A stretch of DNA of 64,000 bases from contig NZ_CP060720.1 of assembly GCF_014397115.1 (NCBI RefSeq), forward strand, positions 2,496,001 through 2,560,000. The letters run 5' to 3'. This DNA is from Vagococcus carniphilus. GTDB lineage: Bacteria; Bacillota; Bacilli; Lactobacillales; Vagococcaceae. The stretch's first letter is position 1; each line of letters begins with the position of its first letter. This document shows, piece by piece, positions 1 through 8,839 of the stretch. A model generated the notes under the pieces. The model saw nothing but the letters and a program-made list of their open reading frames with translations. It ran no database searches and was not told the DNA's origin. The position numbers and the translations under genes were made by a program.

Positions 1-740
1 TGAAGTGGGTCTGTCATGTATTGTTCATAAGGGACACCATTAATCTTATAGCCATTTTCTTCAATCCATTTAGTCAACTTAAGATAGGCTTCACCTAGAT
101 TGTCATATAAACCAACATATTCAAAGTACGCGCACTCAGCTGGTTCAATGATATGATTACTTATCGTTGAATCAGTAATTGGAAAACCAACTTCCACATC
201 ATAATTTTCAGGTGTGTATTCATCACTGTGATAAAGAGTAACAGGACAGCCTGTTGGTACTTGTTGGCTTAAACCCAATAAGTTACCAGCTTTTTCAAAT
301 AAGCGATCAAAATTGGCAATGTTGATTGTCTCTCTAACTGAAATTAAATTTAAACTTGGACTTGTCACTACCTTGATTTTTGATGTATCGATTTTTCCCA
401 TGATACTTCCTCCTTGAGATAATTCTCTTATATAATTCTCAATAGTTGTTTGAAGGTTAGTATAATCGGTTACTTTAAATTGAATCTCTTTCTTCTTTTC
501 ATCAAGCATTTGAGTCAATTTTTCATTATCTTCCAAAATGATTTGTATATCTGAAAGTGAAAATTCAAACTGCTTTAAACGTAAAATTTTCATTGTCATA
601 TCTAATTGACTAGCCTCATAATAACGATAGCCATTTTGAATATCCACAAAACACGGTTTCAACAGGTTTATCTCATCATAATAGCGTAATGTTTTACTTG
701 GAATTTGGCTTGCTTTAGAAAATTGTCCAATCGTTAACAC
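1..740 (-). CDS. MerR-family regulator with GyrI-like effector domain (3' end outside window)
   Basis: The coding frame runs off the left edge; about 246 codons are visible. The start is GTG (738-740), preceded by the strong ribosome site AAGGAAGG. Residues 1-70 are a MerR winged helix beginning VLTIGQFSKASQIPSKTLRYY (first residue read as Met in vivo), followed by a coiled-coil linker near residues 75-115. From about residue 125 comes a GyrI/AraC-effector-type ligand domain (VTSPSLNLISVRETI, then the ECAYFEYVG strand). This architecture is that of BmrR/BltR-like activators, which sense cationic or hydrophobic drugs. Its own promoter carries a MerR-type dyad, so autoregulation is likely. The ligand cannot be read from the sequence. 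Confidence 0.85.
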   Translation of the reverse strand, partial: MLTIGQFSKASQIPSKTLRYYDEINLLKPCFVDIQNGYRYYEASQLDMTMKILRLKQFEFSLSDIQIILEDNEKLTQMLDEKKKEIQFKVTDYTNLQTTIENYIRELSQGGSIMGKIDTSKIKVVTSPSLNLISVRETINIANFDRLFEKAGNLLGLSQQVPTGCPVTLYHSDEYTPENYDVEVGFPITDSTISNHIIEPAECAYFEYVGLYDNLGEAYLKLTKWIEENGYKINGVPYEQYMTDPL

Positions 741-778
741 ATTAATCCTTCCTTTCAAATCAATTATTGAGTAACTAA

Positions 779-809
779 AGAATACGCCTTCCTGTAACTG
801 GAAGGTCAA
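779..809 (-). promoter_or_regulatory. MerR-type promoter with 19-bp spacer and central dyad
   Basis: Read on the minus strand: -35 TTGACC (804-809), a 19-bp spacer, -10 TATTCT (779-784). The dyad CCTTCC-agttaca-GGAAGG fills the spacer. A long 19-bp spacer with the operator between the boxes is the hallmark of promoters that MerR-family proteins activate by DNA untwisting. It lies about 40 bp upstream of the MerR/GyrI gene start. Confidence 0.8.
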
Positions 810-827
810 GGATCTTTGATAAAAAAA

Positions 828-1415
828 TTATTTTCGAGACAAAATTGTCTGAGTTAGTTGATTTAATATAGGAACGATTTCTTCTTTAAATGTTGGATTT
901 TTAGCATGCCATCTAAAATTTAACGGAGACGGATGCACAATCGGAAAATAATCTGGCAAGTATTCTTCATAAGAAAAAACAGTTTCTGTCAATGTTCTCT
1001 TGGCACTAGATTTTAGATAAAATTTTTGCGCATGAAGTCCCATCAAAATAATTAGCTGAACATTAGGCATTTCATTAAGTAAGAGGCGATGCCATTTATC
1101 AGCGAAACCTTTACGTGGCGGTAAATCACCTACTTTAGCTTTACCAGGAAAATAAAAATCTAAAGGTAACACGGCAAAATCTCCGGAATGATAAAATTCA
1201 TCCTCAGAGACACCTAGCCAATTTCTCAACTCATTCCCACTTTTATCTCTTAAAACATCTTCTTTTTCTTGTGTTTTAATTCCTGGGGCAGAGCCTACAA
1301 TCACAATTTTGGCTTGCTTATTAGCCATAAAAATTGGCTGCCATCCTTTTTCTTGAAACTCCTGATTCTCGGGATCTTTTTTTATTTGTTCTCTTATTCT
1401 ACTAATGTTATCCAT
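828..1415 (-). CDS. uracil-DNA glycosylase-family protein
   Basis: A 195-residue protein of the uracil-DNA glycosylase superfamily. Near residue 42 it has IVIVGSAPGIKTQEK, the equivalent of the water-activating/GEAPG motif of family 4-like enzymes. Near residue 160 it has HPSPLNFRW, the equivalent of the HPSPLS DNA-intercalating motif. The expected role is removal of uracil or a related damaged base in the cytoplasm; substrate preference cannot be read. The ATG start has only a weak ribosome site. It follows the acetamidase gene by 23 bp in the same direction and may be co-transcribed with it. Confidence 0.75.
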   Translation of the reverse strand: MDNISRIREQIKKDPENQEFQEKGWQPIFMANKQAKIVIVGSAPGIKTQEKEDVLRDKSGNELRNWLGVSEDEFYHSGDFAVLPLDFYFPGKAKVGDLPPRKGFADKWHRLLLNEMPNVQLIILMGLHAQKFYLKSSAKRTLTETVFSYEEYLPDYFPIVHPSPLNFRWHAKNPTFKEEIVPILNQLTQTILSRK

Positions 1416-1438
1416 CCAATCATCTGCTTTCAGTTAGC

Positions 1439-2326
1439 TTATTTCCATTTTTTTAAATAATTTAAAGGTAATTCCATTCTGACAGTTTTATTTGGATCTA
1501 CTACTTGGCAAATCCGTAAATCTCCTGCTAAAGATAGTAAATGAATCGCTTCTCCTTTAGTTAAATCAGTGTAATTTTCAACGAAAGACACCATCATTTT
1601 AGTTACCGAAACACAAGCTTCATCTACAGTTAATTTAGATGATAGAGTGCTAATTTTTTCATCTCTTATTAAAAATGGTAATGGCCAATCTTTGTTTTTT
1701 ATCACAGAAAGTTTCACCGTTACCTCACAAGGAACTTCAGCCCCACAAACAGATACTTCACCATCTGCCATCGCAGCATGGCAATCACCTAAAGAAAATA
1801 AAGCACCACTCACATTAACTGGTAGAAAAAGAGTCGTTCCTTCCGTTATTTCTTTACAATCCATGTTTCCGCCGTGACTATCTGGTGTACCACATGAAAT
1901 TGGTTCACCTTTGGGAGCAACACCAATAACTCCTATCATCTTATTTAAAGGAAGTTTCAAATCATCAGAAAAAATCAGTTGATCATCAACAACTGGTAAA
2001 ATTTTTACAGTGTTCTCTGTTAACAAGTCTCCAATAACACCCATATCAGTACCTGTTACCATTGTCGCATTACCTTTTATCTCAATTTTTTGAATTTCAA
2101 CTTTCAATGTATCACCTGGTTCTGCTCCCTCAATAAAAACAGGTCCTGTAGCAGGATTAATTCTATCCCAGTCTAATGTAGTAAATGAAGAGACTTCGCT
2201 AGTTATTTGATTAGTAAAGCAGTCAAACGTTTCGAAGGTAACAACCTCACCATCTTGTACAGTACAAACCGGTTGGTTATTTTTATCCATTGCATAAACA
2301 CATTCTTCTTTTTTTATATAAGTCAT
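1439..2326 (-). CDS. acetamidase/formamidase family protein
   Basis: A 295-residue FmdA/AmdA-family amidase, which hydrolyses short amides such as formamide or acetamide to ammonia and the acid. Family features visible are the early FTTLDWDRINPATGPVFIEG segment, the PGDTLKVEI barrel strand, the glycine-rich CGTPDSHGGNMDCKEI loop that lines the metal/active site, and LGDCHAAMADGEVSVCGAE. It starts at ATG after the ribosome site AAAGGAG. The neighbours give no clue to the natural substrate. Confidence 0.85.
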   Translation of the reverse strand: MTYIKKEECVYAMDKNNQPVCTVQDGEVVTFETFDCFTNQITSEVSSFTTLDWDRINPATGPVFIEGAEPGDTLKVEIQKIEIKGNATMVTGTDMGVIGDLLTENTVKILPVVDDQLIFSDDLKLPLNKMIGVIGVAPKGEPISCGTPDSHGGNMDCKEITEGTTLFLPVNVSGALFSLGDCHAAMADGEVSVCGAEVPCEVTVKLSVIKNKDWPLPFLIRDEKISTLSSKLTVDEACVSVTKMMVSFVENYTDLTKGEAIHLLSLAGDLRICQVVDPNKTVRMELPLNYLKKWK

Positions 2327-2391
2327 TGGTATTGCTCCTTTCTAATTTACGTTTCTTTCTATTATTGTACCATTATTAGTTAAAAATTAAT

Positions 2392-3762
2392 TTATTGATT
2401 TATCATTAATGTAAAATACAACTTGTCCTCTTTAATACGACAATCAATCTCATAATCCAATTTATCCACTATTTTTTTAACAAGATAAAGTCCCAAACCT
2501 GTTCCAGATAATTCTTTGCTTCTTGATTTTTCTCCAACATAATAAGGCTCCCAAATTTTTTCTACTTCCAAGTTCGAATCAGACAATTCATTTGAAATCT
2601 CAAACACAATTTTTTGATCGACAGAGTTTAAATTAATAAAAATTTGAGTTCCTGATGTATATTTTAGAGCATTAGAAATGAGATTATCAATAATTGATTG
2701 CAGTAATCTCTCATTCGTTTCTATTAGCAATCCATCTTCAATGCGACTAACTATTTCAATTTTTTGCTCATTTGACATAATTAAATAGGTATCCAGTCTA
2801 TTTTTTACAAAAGAAGATAAATTAATTTCTCTACATTCAACTTCTTCTTTTTCTATTTTAGAAATAAGCAGCAGTCTTTCCACCATCTGATTCATTTCGT
2901 TACTTTCTTTAACAATCGTTTGAAGGAAAGTTCCATCATCTAGTCCGTCTTTAATACCTTCTGAATATAATTTAATCAGTGAGATAGGTGTTTTTAAATC
3001 ATGGGCTACATTATTTAAAAGTTCCTCCATTTGTAGATTTTTTTCTTTTAACTGTTCTTGATAATGAACGATCTCAGTTCCCATTTGATTCAATGTATCT
3101 GCTACTTTTTCTAACTCGTCATTCGTTTTGACTTCTAATGGGATAAATTGTCCTTTTCCCATGTTTTTGGCAAATAAATCAAATTTATTTAATGGCTCCA
3201 CAATACGTCTGACTAAAAATATAATAATAACTGTCGCTAAAATAATCGTCATACTACTTATCACTGCAAAAAAAGTATTAATAATTGGAAAAGAGTCTTC
3301 TATATTAGGAACAATCATAGCAATCGCATAAACTAAATCTTCTTTTGATATGTATTTAACTAATAAACTGTAATTTAATTTCTCTTGCTCGTAAAGTTTG
3401 ATTCGGTTTTTACCATCTATAACTGTTTCATAATCGTCTTCCCATAACCATAATTTTTTAAACCCTATTCCTTTTTCTAAAAAAGAGCTTCTTAATTCAC
3501 TATTTAATTTGTCATTATCATTTGTCTTATTTGAATAAACAATAACTACTTTTTCATTTTTTTCAAAAGAATTACTAACATCTTCTACATTTTCTTGATT
3601 AACCTTAGAAATAAATTGATCTGACACTTGATTGAGTTGTTCTGTCTTCTGTGAAACATAATATTTACCGGCATAGTTTTGAGTAAACATTATTGAGCTA
3701 AGCGTCGAAAGTGCTAAAACAACAATGATGCCAATCATAAATTTATTAGCAATTTTATTCAT
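2392..3762 (-). CDS. sensor histidine kinase (two-component system)
   Basis: A 456-residue membrane kinase. Membrane segments lie near residues 8-27 and 160-184 and flank an extracellular sensor region of about 130 residues. A HAMP linker follows (about 185-235). The HisKA box is NNVAHDLKTPISLI with the phospho-acceptor His near 254. The ATPase domain has an N-box NLISNALKYTSG and a G-box GTGLGLYLVKKIVD. The gene overlaps the upstream response regulator by 8 bp, so the pair is translationally coupled. The sensor region is not recognised, so the signal is unknown; the layout resembles VanS/BceS-unrelated intermediate kinases with long extracellular loops. Confidence 0.9.
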   Translation of the reverse strand: MNKIANKFMIGIIVVLALSTLSSIMFTQNYAGKYYVSQKTEQLNQVSDQFISKVNQENVEDVSNSFEKNEKVVIVYSNKTNDNDKLNSELRSSFLEKGIGFKKLWLWEDDYETVIDGKNRIKLYEQEKLNYSLLVKYISKEDLVYAIAMIVPNIEDSFPIINTFFAVISSMTIILATVIIIFLVRRIVEPLNKFDLFAKNMGKGQFIPLEVKTNDELEKVADTLNQMGTEIVHYQEQLKEKNLQMEELLNNVAHDLKTPISLIKLYSEGIKDGLDDGTFLQTIVKESNEMNQMVERLLLISKIEKEEVECREINLSSFVKNRLDTYLIMSNEQKIEIVSRIEDGLLIETNERLLQSIIDNLISNALKYTSGTQIFINLNSVDQKIVFEISNELSDSNLEVEKIWEPYYVGEKSRSKELSGTGLGLYLVKKIVDKLDYEIDCRIKEDKLYFTLMINQ

Positions 3763-4405
3763 CTTTAGACCTCATCACATAACCAAGTCTAACTTTTGTT
3801 TCAATATAATCTTCGCTCAATTTTTTTCTCAGGCGTTTGACATGCGTATCAACAGTTCTTGTATCTCCCTCATAATCAATTCCCCAAACATTATCTAATA
3901 TTTGTTCCCTTGATAAGGTAATATCAATATTTAACATAAAGTAATGAAGTAAGTCATACTCTTTTCTAGTTAAATCAATCCCTTGAAGATTATCTCTAAC
4001 TTCAAATGTTTCGATATTTAAACTTAAAGTAGCATTTTTTAAAACATTTTCTCCACGAACTAATTTTTTAATCCGAATCAATAAAATTGGCATTTCAAAC
4101 GGTTTTGATATGTATTCATCCGCTCCTGCAGTTAAACTTTTTAATTCATCGATTGACGTGTTTTTAGCTGTTAACATTAATATTTTGATTGGAATTGCCA
4201 TCCTTCTAATATCTTCGCATAATTCCATTCCATCTTTCTTTGGCATCATCCAATCTAGAATAGCTAGATCAAATTTTTCATTAACAATGTAATCGAGAGC
4301 CTCTTCACCATCTGAAGCAATAGTTAACTGATAGCCTTCTTTTTCTAGATAAATTTTTAAAATTTTTTGCATGTCTAAATCATCTTCTGCTAAGAGTATT
4401 TTCAT
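3755..4405 (-). CDS. OmpR-family response regulator
   Basis: A 216-residue regulator. The receiver domain (1-115) has the acidic pair EDD at 7-9, the phospho-acceptor Asp in LAILDWMMPKKDG near residue 52, and the signalling Lys in YISKPFEMP near 102. The C-terminal winged helix (about 125-215) shows LTRKEYDLLHYFM and TVDTHVKRLRKKL, the PhoB/OmpR recognition region. It overlaps the kinase gene by 8 bp and lies 12 bp after the metallophosphoesterase gene, so the three form one operon. A candidate binding site for it is the direct repeat at 5317-5334. Confidence 0.92.
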   Translation of the reverse strand: MKILLAEDDLDMQKILKIYLEKEGYQLTIASDGEEALDYIVNEKFDLAILDWMMPKKDGMELCEDIRRMAIPIKILMLTAKNTSIDELKSLTAGADEYISKPFEMPILLIRIKKLVRGENVLKNATLSLNIETFEVRDNLQGIDLTRKEYDLLHYFMLNIDITLSREQILDNVWGIDYEGDTRTVDTHVKRLRKKLSEDYIETKVRLGYVMRSKDE

Positions 4406-4417
4406 GGTTATCCTCCC

Positions 4418-5269
4418 TTAAATTAAAATTCGAAAGAGTGTTATTTCCGGTACAACACCAAATCTGGCTGAAATATGAGTTGTCCCGATACCTGAATTAA
4501 CATAAATTTTTTTATCTCCTTCTTTATGTAAATCATAAAAACCTTTACTATATTTTTTAGAATGAGAATAATGAGATAGCCCTGTTTGATTAACTGAAGG
4601 AATAAATGGAATATGAACTTGTCCTCCGTGACTATGACCCGCTAAAATAATATTATAGTCAGATGTATCATACTGATTAATAAAATCTGGCTCATGACTA
4701 AGTAAAATTGAATAATCAACAGATTCATCTATTTTACTACTTTCTAAATCTGGAGCTCCTAATAAAGCATCATCCAACCCAGTAAATAACACTTTTTTAT
4801 TATTCTCTAAAGAAAAACTCTGACTTTGATTTGATAATAACACAAACCCAGCCTTTTGCATGATTTGGGCATAATGCTGCGCAGCTCCGCCTCCATAGTC
4901 TCTGTTTCCCCATATAGCTATTTTACCTAATTTACTTACTATTTTGTTTAATGTCGCAATAATATTTTCATCATCATTGTAAATAGAGTAATTATCATAT
5001 AAATCACCTGTAAAAACTACAAAATCTGGTTTTTGATCATTGATTTTATTAACAGCTTCTTCCAGATTTTCATGAGTAAAATCTTCCTTTATATGAACAT
5101 CTGAAAATTGAACAACTTTAATCTCATCTTCAGCTTCTTTGTCCTTTATTGAGACATACTCTACAACCTCTACTTGATAGGGTTCTATTTTAAACGAATA
5201 GTATAAAAAACCACCTAAACTCGCTATTATTACTATAAAAAAAGTAATTAACCATTTAAATATACTCAT
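4418..5269 (-). CDS. membrane-anchored metallophosphoesterase (YkuE/YaeI type)
   Basis: A 283-residue calcineurin-like phosphoesterase with an N-terminal membrane anchor (about residues 5-25). The metal-binding motifs appear in order: FSDVHI (D57, H59), FTGDLYDN, WGNRDYGGG (Asn/Asp in place of the common GNHD) and LAGHSHGGQVHIP. Relatives such as YkuE and YaeI are extracytoplasmic and hydrolyse phosphoesters including UDP-diacylglucosamine-type lipids; the substrate here is unknown. It is the first gene of the operon with the two-component system, which suggests an envelope-linked function. Confidence 0.85.
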   Translation of the reverse strand: MSIFKWLITFFIVIIASLGGFLYYSFKIEPYQVEVVEYVSIKDKEAEDEIKVVQFSDVHIKEDFTHENLEEAVNKINDQKPDFVVFTGDLYDNYSIYNDDENIIATLNKIVSKLGKIAIWGNRDYGGGAAQHYAQIMQKAGFVLLSNQSQSFSLENNKKVLFTGLDDALLGAPDLESSKIDESVDYSILLSHEPDFINQYDTSDYNIILAGHSHGGQVHIPFIPSVNQTGLSHYSHSKKYSKGFYDLHKEGDKKIYVNSGIGTTHISARFGVVPEITLFRILI

Positions 5270-5316
5270 TTTTTTATTCCTCTCTTATTTTACTTAGTTG
5301 ATAGTAAAAAAAAGGT

Positions 5317-5334
5317 GTGACAACCAAGTGACAA
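5317..5334 (-). promoter_or_regulatory. direct repeat TTGTCAC with 11-bp period (candidate response-regulator site)
   Basis: On the minus strand TTGTCAC occurs twice, separated by TTGG, giving an 11-bp centre-to-centre distance, one helical turn. Tandem half-sites one turn apart are how OmpR/PhoB-family dimers bind. The repeat sits about 50 bp upstream of the metallophosphoesterase start. No good consensus -35 box is seen, which fits an activated promoter. Assignment to the regulator encoded in this operon is inference. Confidence 0.45.
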
Positions 5335-5359
5335 AATAATTTAAGGTTTTTTAGGCAAT

Positions 5360-5395
5360 AAAAAAATCAGCATTGCTAAGCAACACTGATTTTTT
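5360..5395 (-). terminator. bidirectional intrinsic terminator after the transaldolase gene
   Basis: Inverted repeat AAAAAATCAG...CTGATTTTTT around a short loop, giving a T-run on both strands. It lies just downstream of the transaldolase stop codon. Confidence 0.85.
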
Positions 5396-5406
5396 CCTGA
5401 TTCAAT

Positions 5407-6051
5407 TTATTTTGTAAATTGAGCCCAGTCCTTTTCAAACTGTTCAATTCCCTTATCTGTTAACGGGTGTTTCAACATACTATCAAAAAGACTTGGTGGA
5501 ATAGTAGCGATGTCACAACCGATAAGTGCTAACTCTTCCACATGTTTCATTGAACGAACACTAGCGCCAATTATCTCTGTCTCATAACCATACATGTCAA
5601 TCATAATGCGACAAGCCTCGATTAAGTCAAAACCATTTGTCCCAATATCTTCTAACCTTCCAATAAATGGACTGATGAAAGTCGCTCCTGCTTTAATAGC
5701 TGATAAAGCTTGAGTGATATTAAAAATTAAAGTCACATTAGTTTTGATACCTATCTTAGATAAAACAGAAACGGCTTTTAATCCTTCTTTTGTCATTGGT
5801 ATTTTAACAACCACATTAGAAGACCATTCAGCTAATTTTTTAGCTTCTTCAATCATTTCTTCAGACTTTGTTCCGACAACTTCTGCGCTAACAGGGCCGT
5901 CTGTTATTTCACAAATCTTTTTAATCGTTTCTTCGAAATCTTTTCCTTCTTTAGCAATAATAGAAGGATTTGTGGTCACTCCATCTACTAGTCCCATCTC
6001 ACTTATTGCTTGGATACTTTTCACATCTGCTGAATCTACAAAAAATTTCAT
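5407..6051 (-). CDS. fructose-6-phosphate aldolase / small transaldolase
   Basis: A 214-residue protein, the length of the short FSA/TalC subfamily, not the 320-residue transaldolase B. Visible motifs are [14 protein letters not shown] near residue 24, the Schiff-base lysine in [14 protein letters not shown] (K83), and [20 protein letters not shown]. It either cleaves fructose 6-phosphate or acts as a transaldolase in the pentose phosphate pathway; sequence alone does not decide. It stands alone, has its own terminator, and a cre-like site lies about 70 bp upstream. Confidence 0.9.
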   Translation of the reverse strand: MKFFVDSADVKSIQAISEMGLVDGVTTNPSIIAKEGKDFEETIKKICEITDGPVSAEVVGTKSEEMIEEAKKLAEWSSNVVVKIPMTKEGLKAVSVLSKIGIKTNVTLIFNITQALSAIKAGATFISPFIGRLEDIGTNGFDLIEACRIMIDMYGYETEIIGASVRSMKHVEELALIGCDIATIPPSLFDSMLKHPLTDKGIEQFEKDWAQFTK

Positions 6052-6119
6052 TGTTTTCCTCGACTTTCTATTGTTTTATTGGTTTTTCACTCAACTAATT
6101 AATATCTATACAAATTTAA

Positions 6120-6133
6120 AGATATCGCTTTCA
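6120..6133 (-). promoter_or_regulatory. cre-like site (CcpA) upstream of the small transaldolase
   Basis: The minus strand reads TGAAAGCGATATCT, matching the 14-bp cre consensus TGWAANCGNTNWCA at all but the last position. It lies about 70 bp upstream of the transaldolase start, so carbon-catabolite control is plausible. Confidence 0.5.
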
Positions 6134-6236
6134 TTTTTGTGAATTTTTTTATCTAAAAACTTATCTGAACCTATTTTACCTGAATCTTTTTTAAATAACA
6201 AGTTTAATAAACTATCATATCTAACAACTATACCAA

Positions 6237-6270
6237 TAAAAAAACAGGCAGAAAATTTTCCACCTGTTTT
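6237..6270 (-). terminator. intrinsic terminator of the acyl-CoA operon
   Basis: On the minus strand the arms AAAACAGG and CCTGTTTT enclose an inner GAAAA/TTTTC stem, followed by a run of T residues. It lies right after the last gene of the acyl-CoA operon. Confidence 0.85.
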
Positions 6271-6275
6271 GATTA

Positions 6276-7244
6276 CTATTTAACTAAACTAGTCATTTTA
6301 GAATGTTGTTCATTAAAACCTGAAACTAATTCAGACATGATATCTTCAACTGATTCCACAGAGTGAATTCTACCAATATTTTGCCCAACCACTAATTGAG
6401 CATTGTCAGTATCTCCACTTAGAATAGCTTGATATGTTTTAATGCCTGAAATAACTGGTAATAGTTCACTTAAACCTGCATTTTCTTCTTCCATTTTTAG
6501 AATTTTTTCTGCTTGTTTATTATCTGCTACTCTCATCGCATTATTTAATGATCTTAAAATAAGGGTTGTATCATTTTCATTTAATTCTAAAACTGTTTTG
6601 TGATAAACTTCTGATGTTTTCACTTCTTCAGACATTAAGAAACGAGTTCCAATAACAACACCATCAATTCCTAATGACATGGCTCCGTAGAAACTCTTAC
6701 CATCACAAATACCACCACCACCAATAACTGGAATCGTTAATTCTTCAGAAGCTTTGGCAAATAAGATAGAGCTACTAACATCATCCATTCCTGGATGCCC
6801 TCCACATTCAAATCCAACAATCGTTACAGCGTCAACACCTAATTCTTGAGCTTTTTTAGCATGTCTAATGGATGAAACTTTATGAATATGCTTTATATTA
6901 TTTTCTTTAAATAAAGGAACTAGTTCTTGCGGGCTTCTTCCTGATGTTTCAACTACCGGTACTTTTTCTTCAATAATTACTTCAACAAATTTCATTGTTA
7001 ACTCGTTGATTACTACTTCAGGTAACATCGAAATATTAACAGCAAATGGTTTATCTGTGTGTTTTTTTATTGTTTGAATTTCTTCTCGTAATTCCTCAGG
7101 TGTTCTAAAAGTCATAGCAGGAATTGTTCCTAATCCTCCTGCTTTTGAAACAGCAATCGCTAACTCAGAACGAGATAAATATTGCATTGCTCCTTGTATG
7201 ATTGGGTATTCGATATTTAAAAGTTCAGTTATTCTATTTTTCAT
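6276..7244 (-). CDS. nitronate monooxygenase / FabK-like flavoprotein
   Basis: A roughly 322-residue TIM-barrel FMN protein of the nitronate monooxygenase/enoyl-ACP reductase II family. It has the N-terminal YPIIQGAMQYLS, the SKAGGLGTIPA loop, the GFECGGHPGMDD motif that carries the family's catalytic-region His, and the phosphate-binding GGGGICDG and DGVVIGTRFL segments. An upstream in-frame ATG at 7280 lacks a ribosome site and overlaps the preceding gene; ATG 7244 has AAGGA upstream and fits the family start. It is the last gene of the acyl-CoA operon and its only obvious flavoenzyme, so it may act on enoyl- or acyl-CoA instead of nitronates. That is inference. Confidence 0.85.
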   Translation of the reverse strand: MKNRITELLNIEYPIIQGAMQYLSRSELAIAVSKAGGLGTIPAMTFRTPEELREEIQTIKKHTDKPFAVNISMLPEVVINELTMKFVEVIIEEKVPVVETSGRSPQELVPLFKENNIKHIHKVSSIRHAKKAQELGVDAVTIVGFECGGHPGMDDVSSSILFAKASEELTIPVIGGGGICDGKSFYGAMSLGIDGVVIGTRFLMSEEVKTSEVYHKTVLELNENDTTLILRSLNNAMRVADNKQAEKILKMEEENAGLSELLPVISGIKTYQAILSGDTDNAQLVVGQNIGRIHSVESVEDIMSELVSGFNEQHSKMTSLVK

Positions 7245-7272
7245 TCTTCTCGTCATCCTTACTTTTACATTT

Positions 7273-8823
7273 TTAAGCATATTTTTGATGAATTAGTGGA
7301 TAATCTGTTTTACCAACTGCATTTTTTGGTATCACATCAACAAATTCAATATATTTTGGTATTTTAAAGGGAGAAATATATTGTTTTAAATAAGTAACAA
7401 TATCTGATTTAGTTAGTTTTTGATTTCTTTTTAAAACAACTAGTGCTTTTCCAATTTCTCCCCATTCGTCATCTTTTACGCCAATGATACAAACATCTTC
7501 AATTAAATCATGAGACATTAGTATCTTCTCAATTTCAAGGGGGTAAATATTTTCGCCACCGCTTATAATTGTATTTTTTATTCGGCCACTTATATAAATA
7601 TATCCGTCCTCATCTTGAAAACCGATATCTCCACTTCTAATCCAACCGTCTGCTAACATTGATTCAGCTGATGTTTCTTGGTTCCAATAACCAGAAAAAG
7701 TTAGTGGTCCACGCCAAATCAACTCTCCTTTTACCCCTTTTTTTACTTCTTTAAACTCATCATCCACAATTTTCATTTGATTAAACATCATCACTTTTCC
7801 AGCTGCTCCCCATTTTTCCTTAGCTTCTTCTAAGGACATTTGATTAACTGGATGGACAATGTTATTAGGCCCTGTTTCTGTTGCTCCATACGCATTAACT
7901 AACTTAATTCCTTTTTCCCAGTACGGTTTCATTGTAGGATAAGAAATAGGTGCTGCTCCACTTAACAACCATCTAAACCCACTAAAATCAATATGATTAA
8001 ATAAAGAATGATCCATTAGTCGTTTGTAAATAGTTTCCACACCAATAGCGACAGTTGGTTTCTCCTTTTCGATTAAATCAAAGGTTTGTTCCTCTGAAAA
8101 GCCACCTAATATAATGACACGACCACCAGCATAGAGAATAGGTAATGTTAAAACATTCCAAGCTGCGGTGTGATAAAAAGGAAGCATTAAAAGAGAACAA
8201 TCAGCACTGGTTAAATCGAGTGTTAAAATTTCACTGATAGCATTAAACATGATTGATTGATAGCTAATTTTCGCAGCTTTTGGTATTCCAGTCGTTCCAC
8301 CTGTGTGAATGAGCATTTGAATATCATCAAGTGATAAATCAATTGATTCAACTAGTTCACTTTGACTATTATTCATAATGTCTAGATAGAGATATTCAGC
8401 CAAATTATCTTCTTTTTCTTCTAATGAAATAAAACAACAATTAGGATGTTCTTTGGCAAGTAAATTAATCTTCTTGAAACTTTTGGAACAGTAAAACAAA
8501 ACACTTGGTTCTTCATTTTTCATCATGTTTGAAATCTCTTTTGAATTCAGTAAATAATTGTAAGTGGTTATGATAATACCTGTCTGAGAACTCATATAAA
8601 AACTATCAATAAATTCGACTGAATTCTCAGCACAAAATGCGATACGATCTCCTTTTTTCAAATGCAATTGATTTTTTAAAAAGTAAGATAGTTGATTAGC
8701 TCTGTTTAATAAATCGTCAAAAGAATAGCGTTTATTTTTTTTTACATCAAAAACGGCTTCGTTCTTTCCTGAAATCTTAGCTCGATTAATCAGAGTTTCA
8801 TTGATAATTGAAGTTGTCCCCAT
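7273..8823 (-). CDS. acyl-CoA synthetase (AMP-forming, class I adenylate-forming)
   Basis: A 516-residue ligase that activates a carboxylic acid with ATP and CoA. Motifs in order are the P-loop HTGGTTGIPKAAK near residue 172, the NAYGATETGP substrate motif near 312, and the hinge block SGDIGFQDEDGYIYISGR. The SGGENIYPLEIE motif and the catalytic lysine in PKNAVGKTDYP near the C terminus follow. Family members of this size include medium/long-chain fatty-acid and aryl-acid ligases. Its place in the operon makes a fatty acid the likely substrate. It lies 16 bp after the thiolase gene. Confidence 0.9.
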   Translation of the reverse strand: MGTTSIINETLINRAKISGKNEAVFDVKKNKRYSFDDLLNRANQLSYFLKNQLHLKKGDRIAFCAENSVEFIDSFYMSSQTGIIITTYNYLLNSKEISNMMKNEEPSVLFYCSKSFKKINLLAKEHPNCCFISLEEKEDNLAEYLYLDIMNNSQSELVESIDLSLDDIQMLIHTGGTTGIPKAAKISYQSIMFNAISEILTLDLTSADCSLLMLPFYHTAAWNVLTLPILYAGGRVIILGGFSEEQTFDLIEKEKPTVAIGVETIYKRLMDHSLFNHIDFSGFRWLLSGAAPISYPTMKPYWEKGIKLVNAYGATETGPNNIVHPVNQMSLEEAKEKWGAAGKVMMFNQMKIVDDEFKEVKKGVKGELIWRGPLTFSGYWNQETSAESMLADGWIRSGDIGFQDEDGYIYISGRIKNTIISGGENIYPLEIEKILMSHDLIEDVCIIGVKDDEWGEIGKALVVLKRNQKLTKSDIVTYLKQYISPFKIPKYIEFVDVIPKNAVGKTDYPLIHQKYA

Positions 8824-8839
8824 GTCTCATTCTCCTTCA

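Noticed and set aside
1269-1460. Plus-strand reading frame opposite the uracil-DNA glycosylase gene
   Set aside because: It lacks a ribosome site, lies wholly antisense to a clear gene, and encodes no recognisable protein; the same applies to the other antisense frames in the window.
5407-6051. Full-length transaldolase B
   Set aside because: At 214 residues it belongs to the short FSA/TalC group; no missing domain or frameshift is evident.
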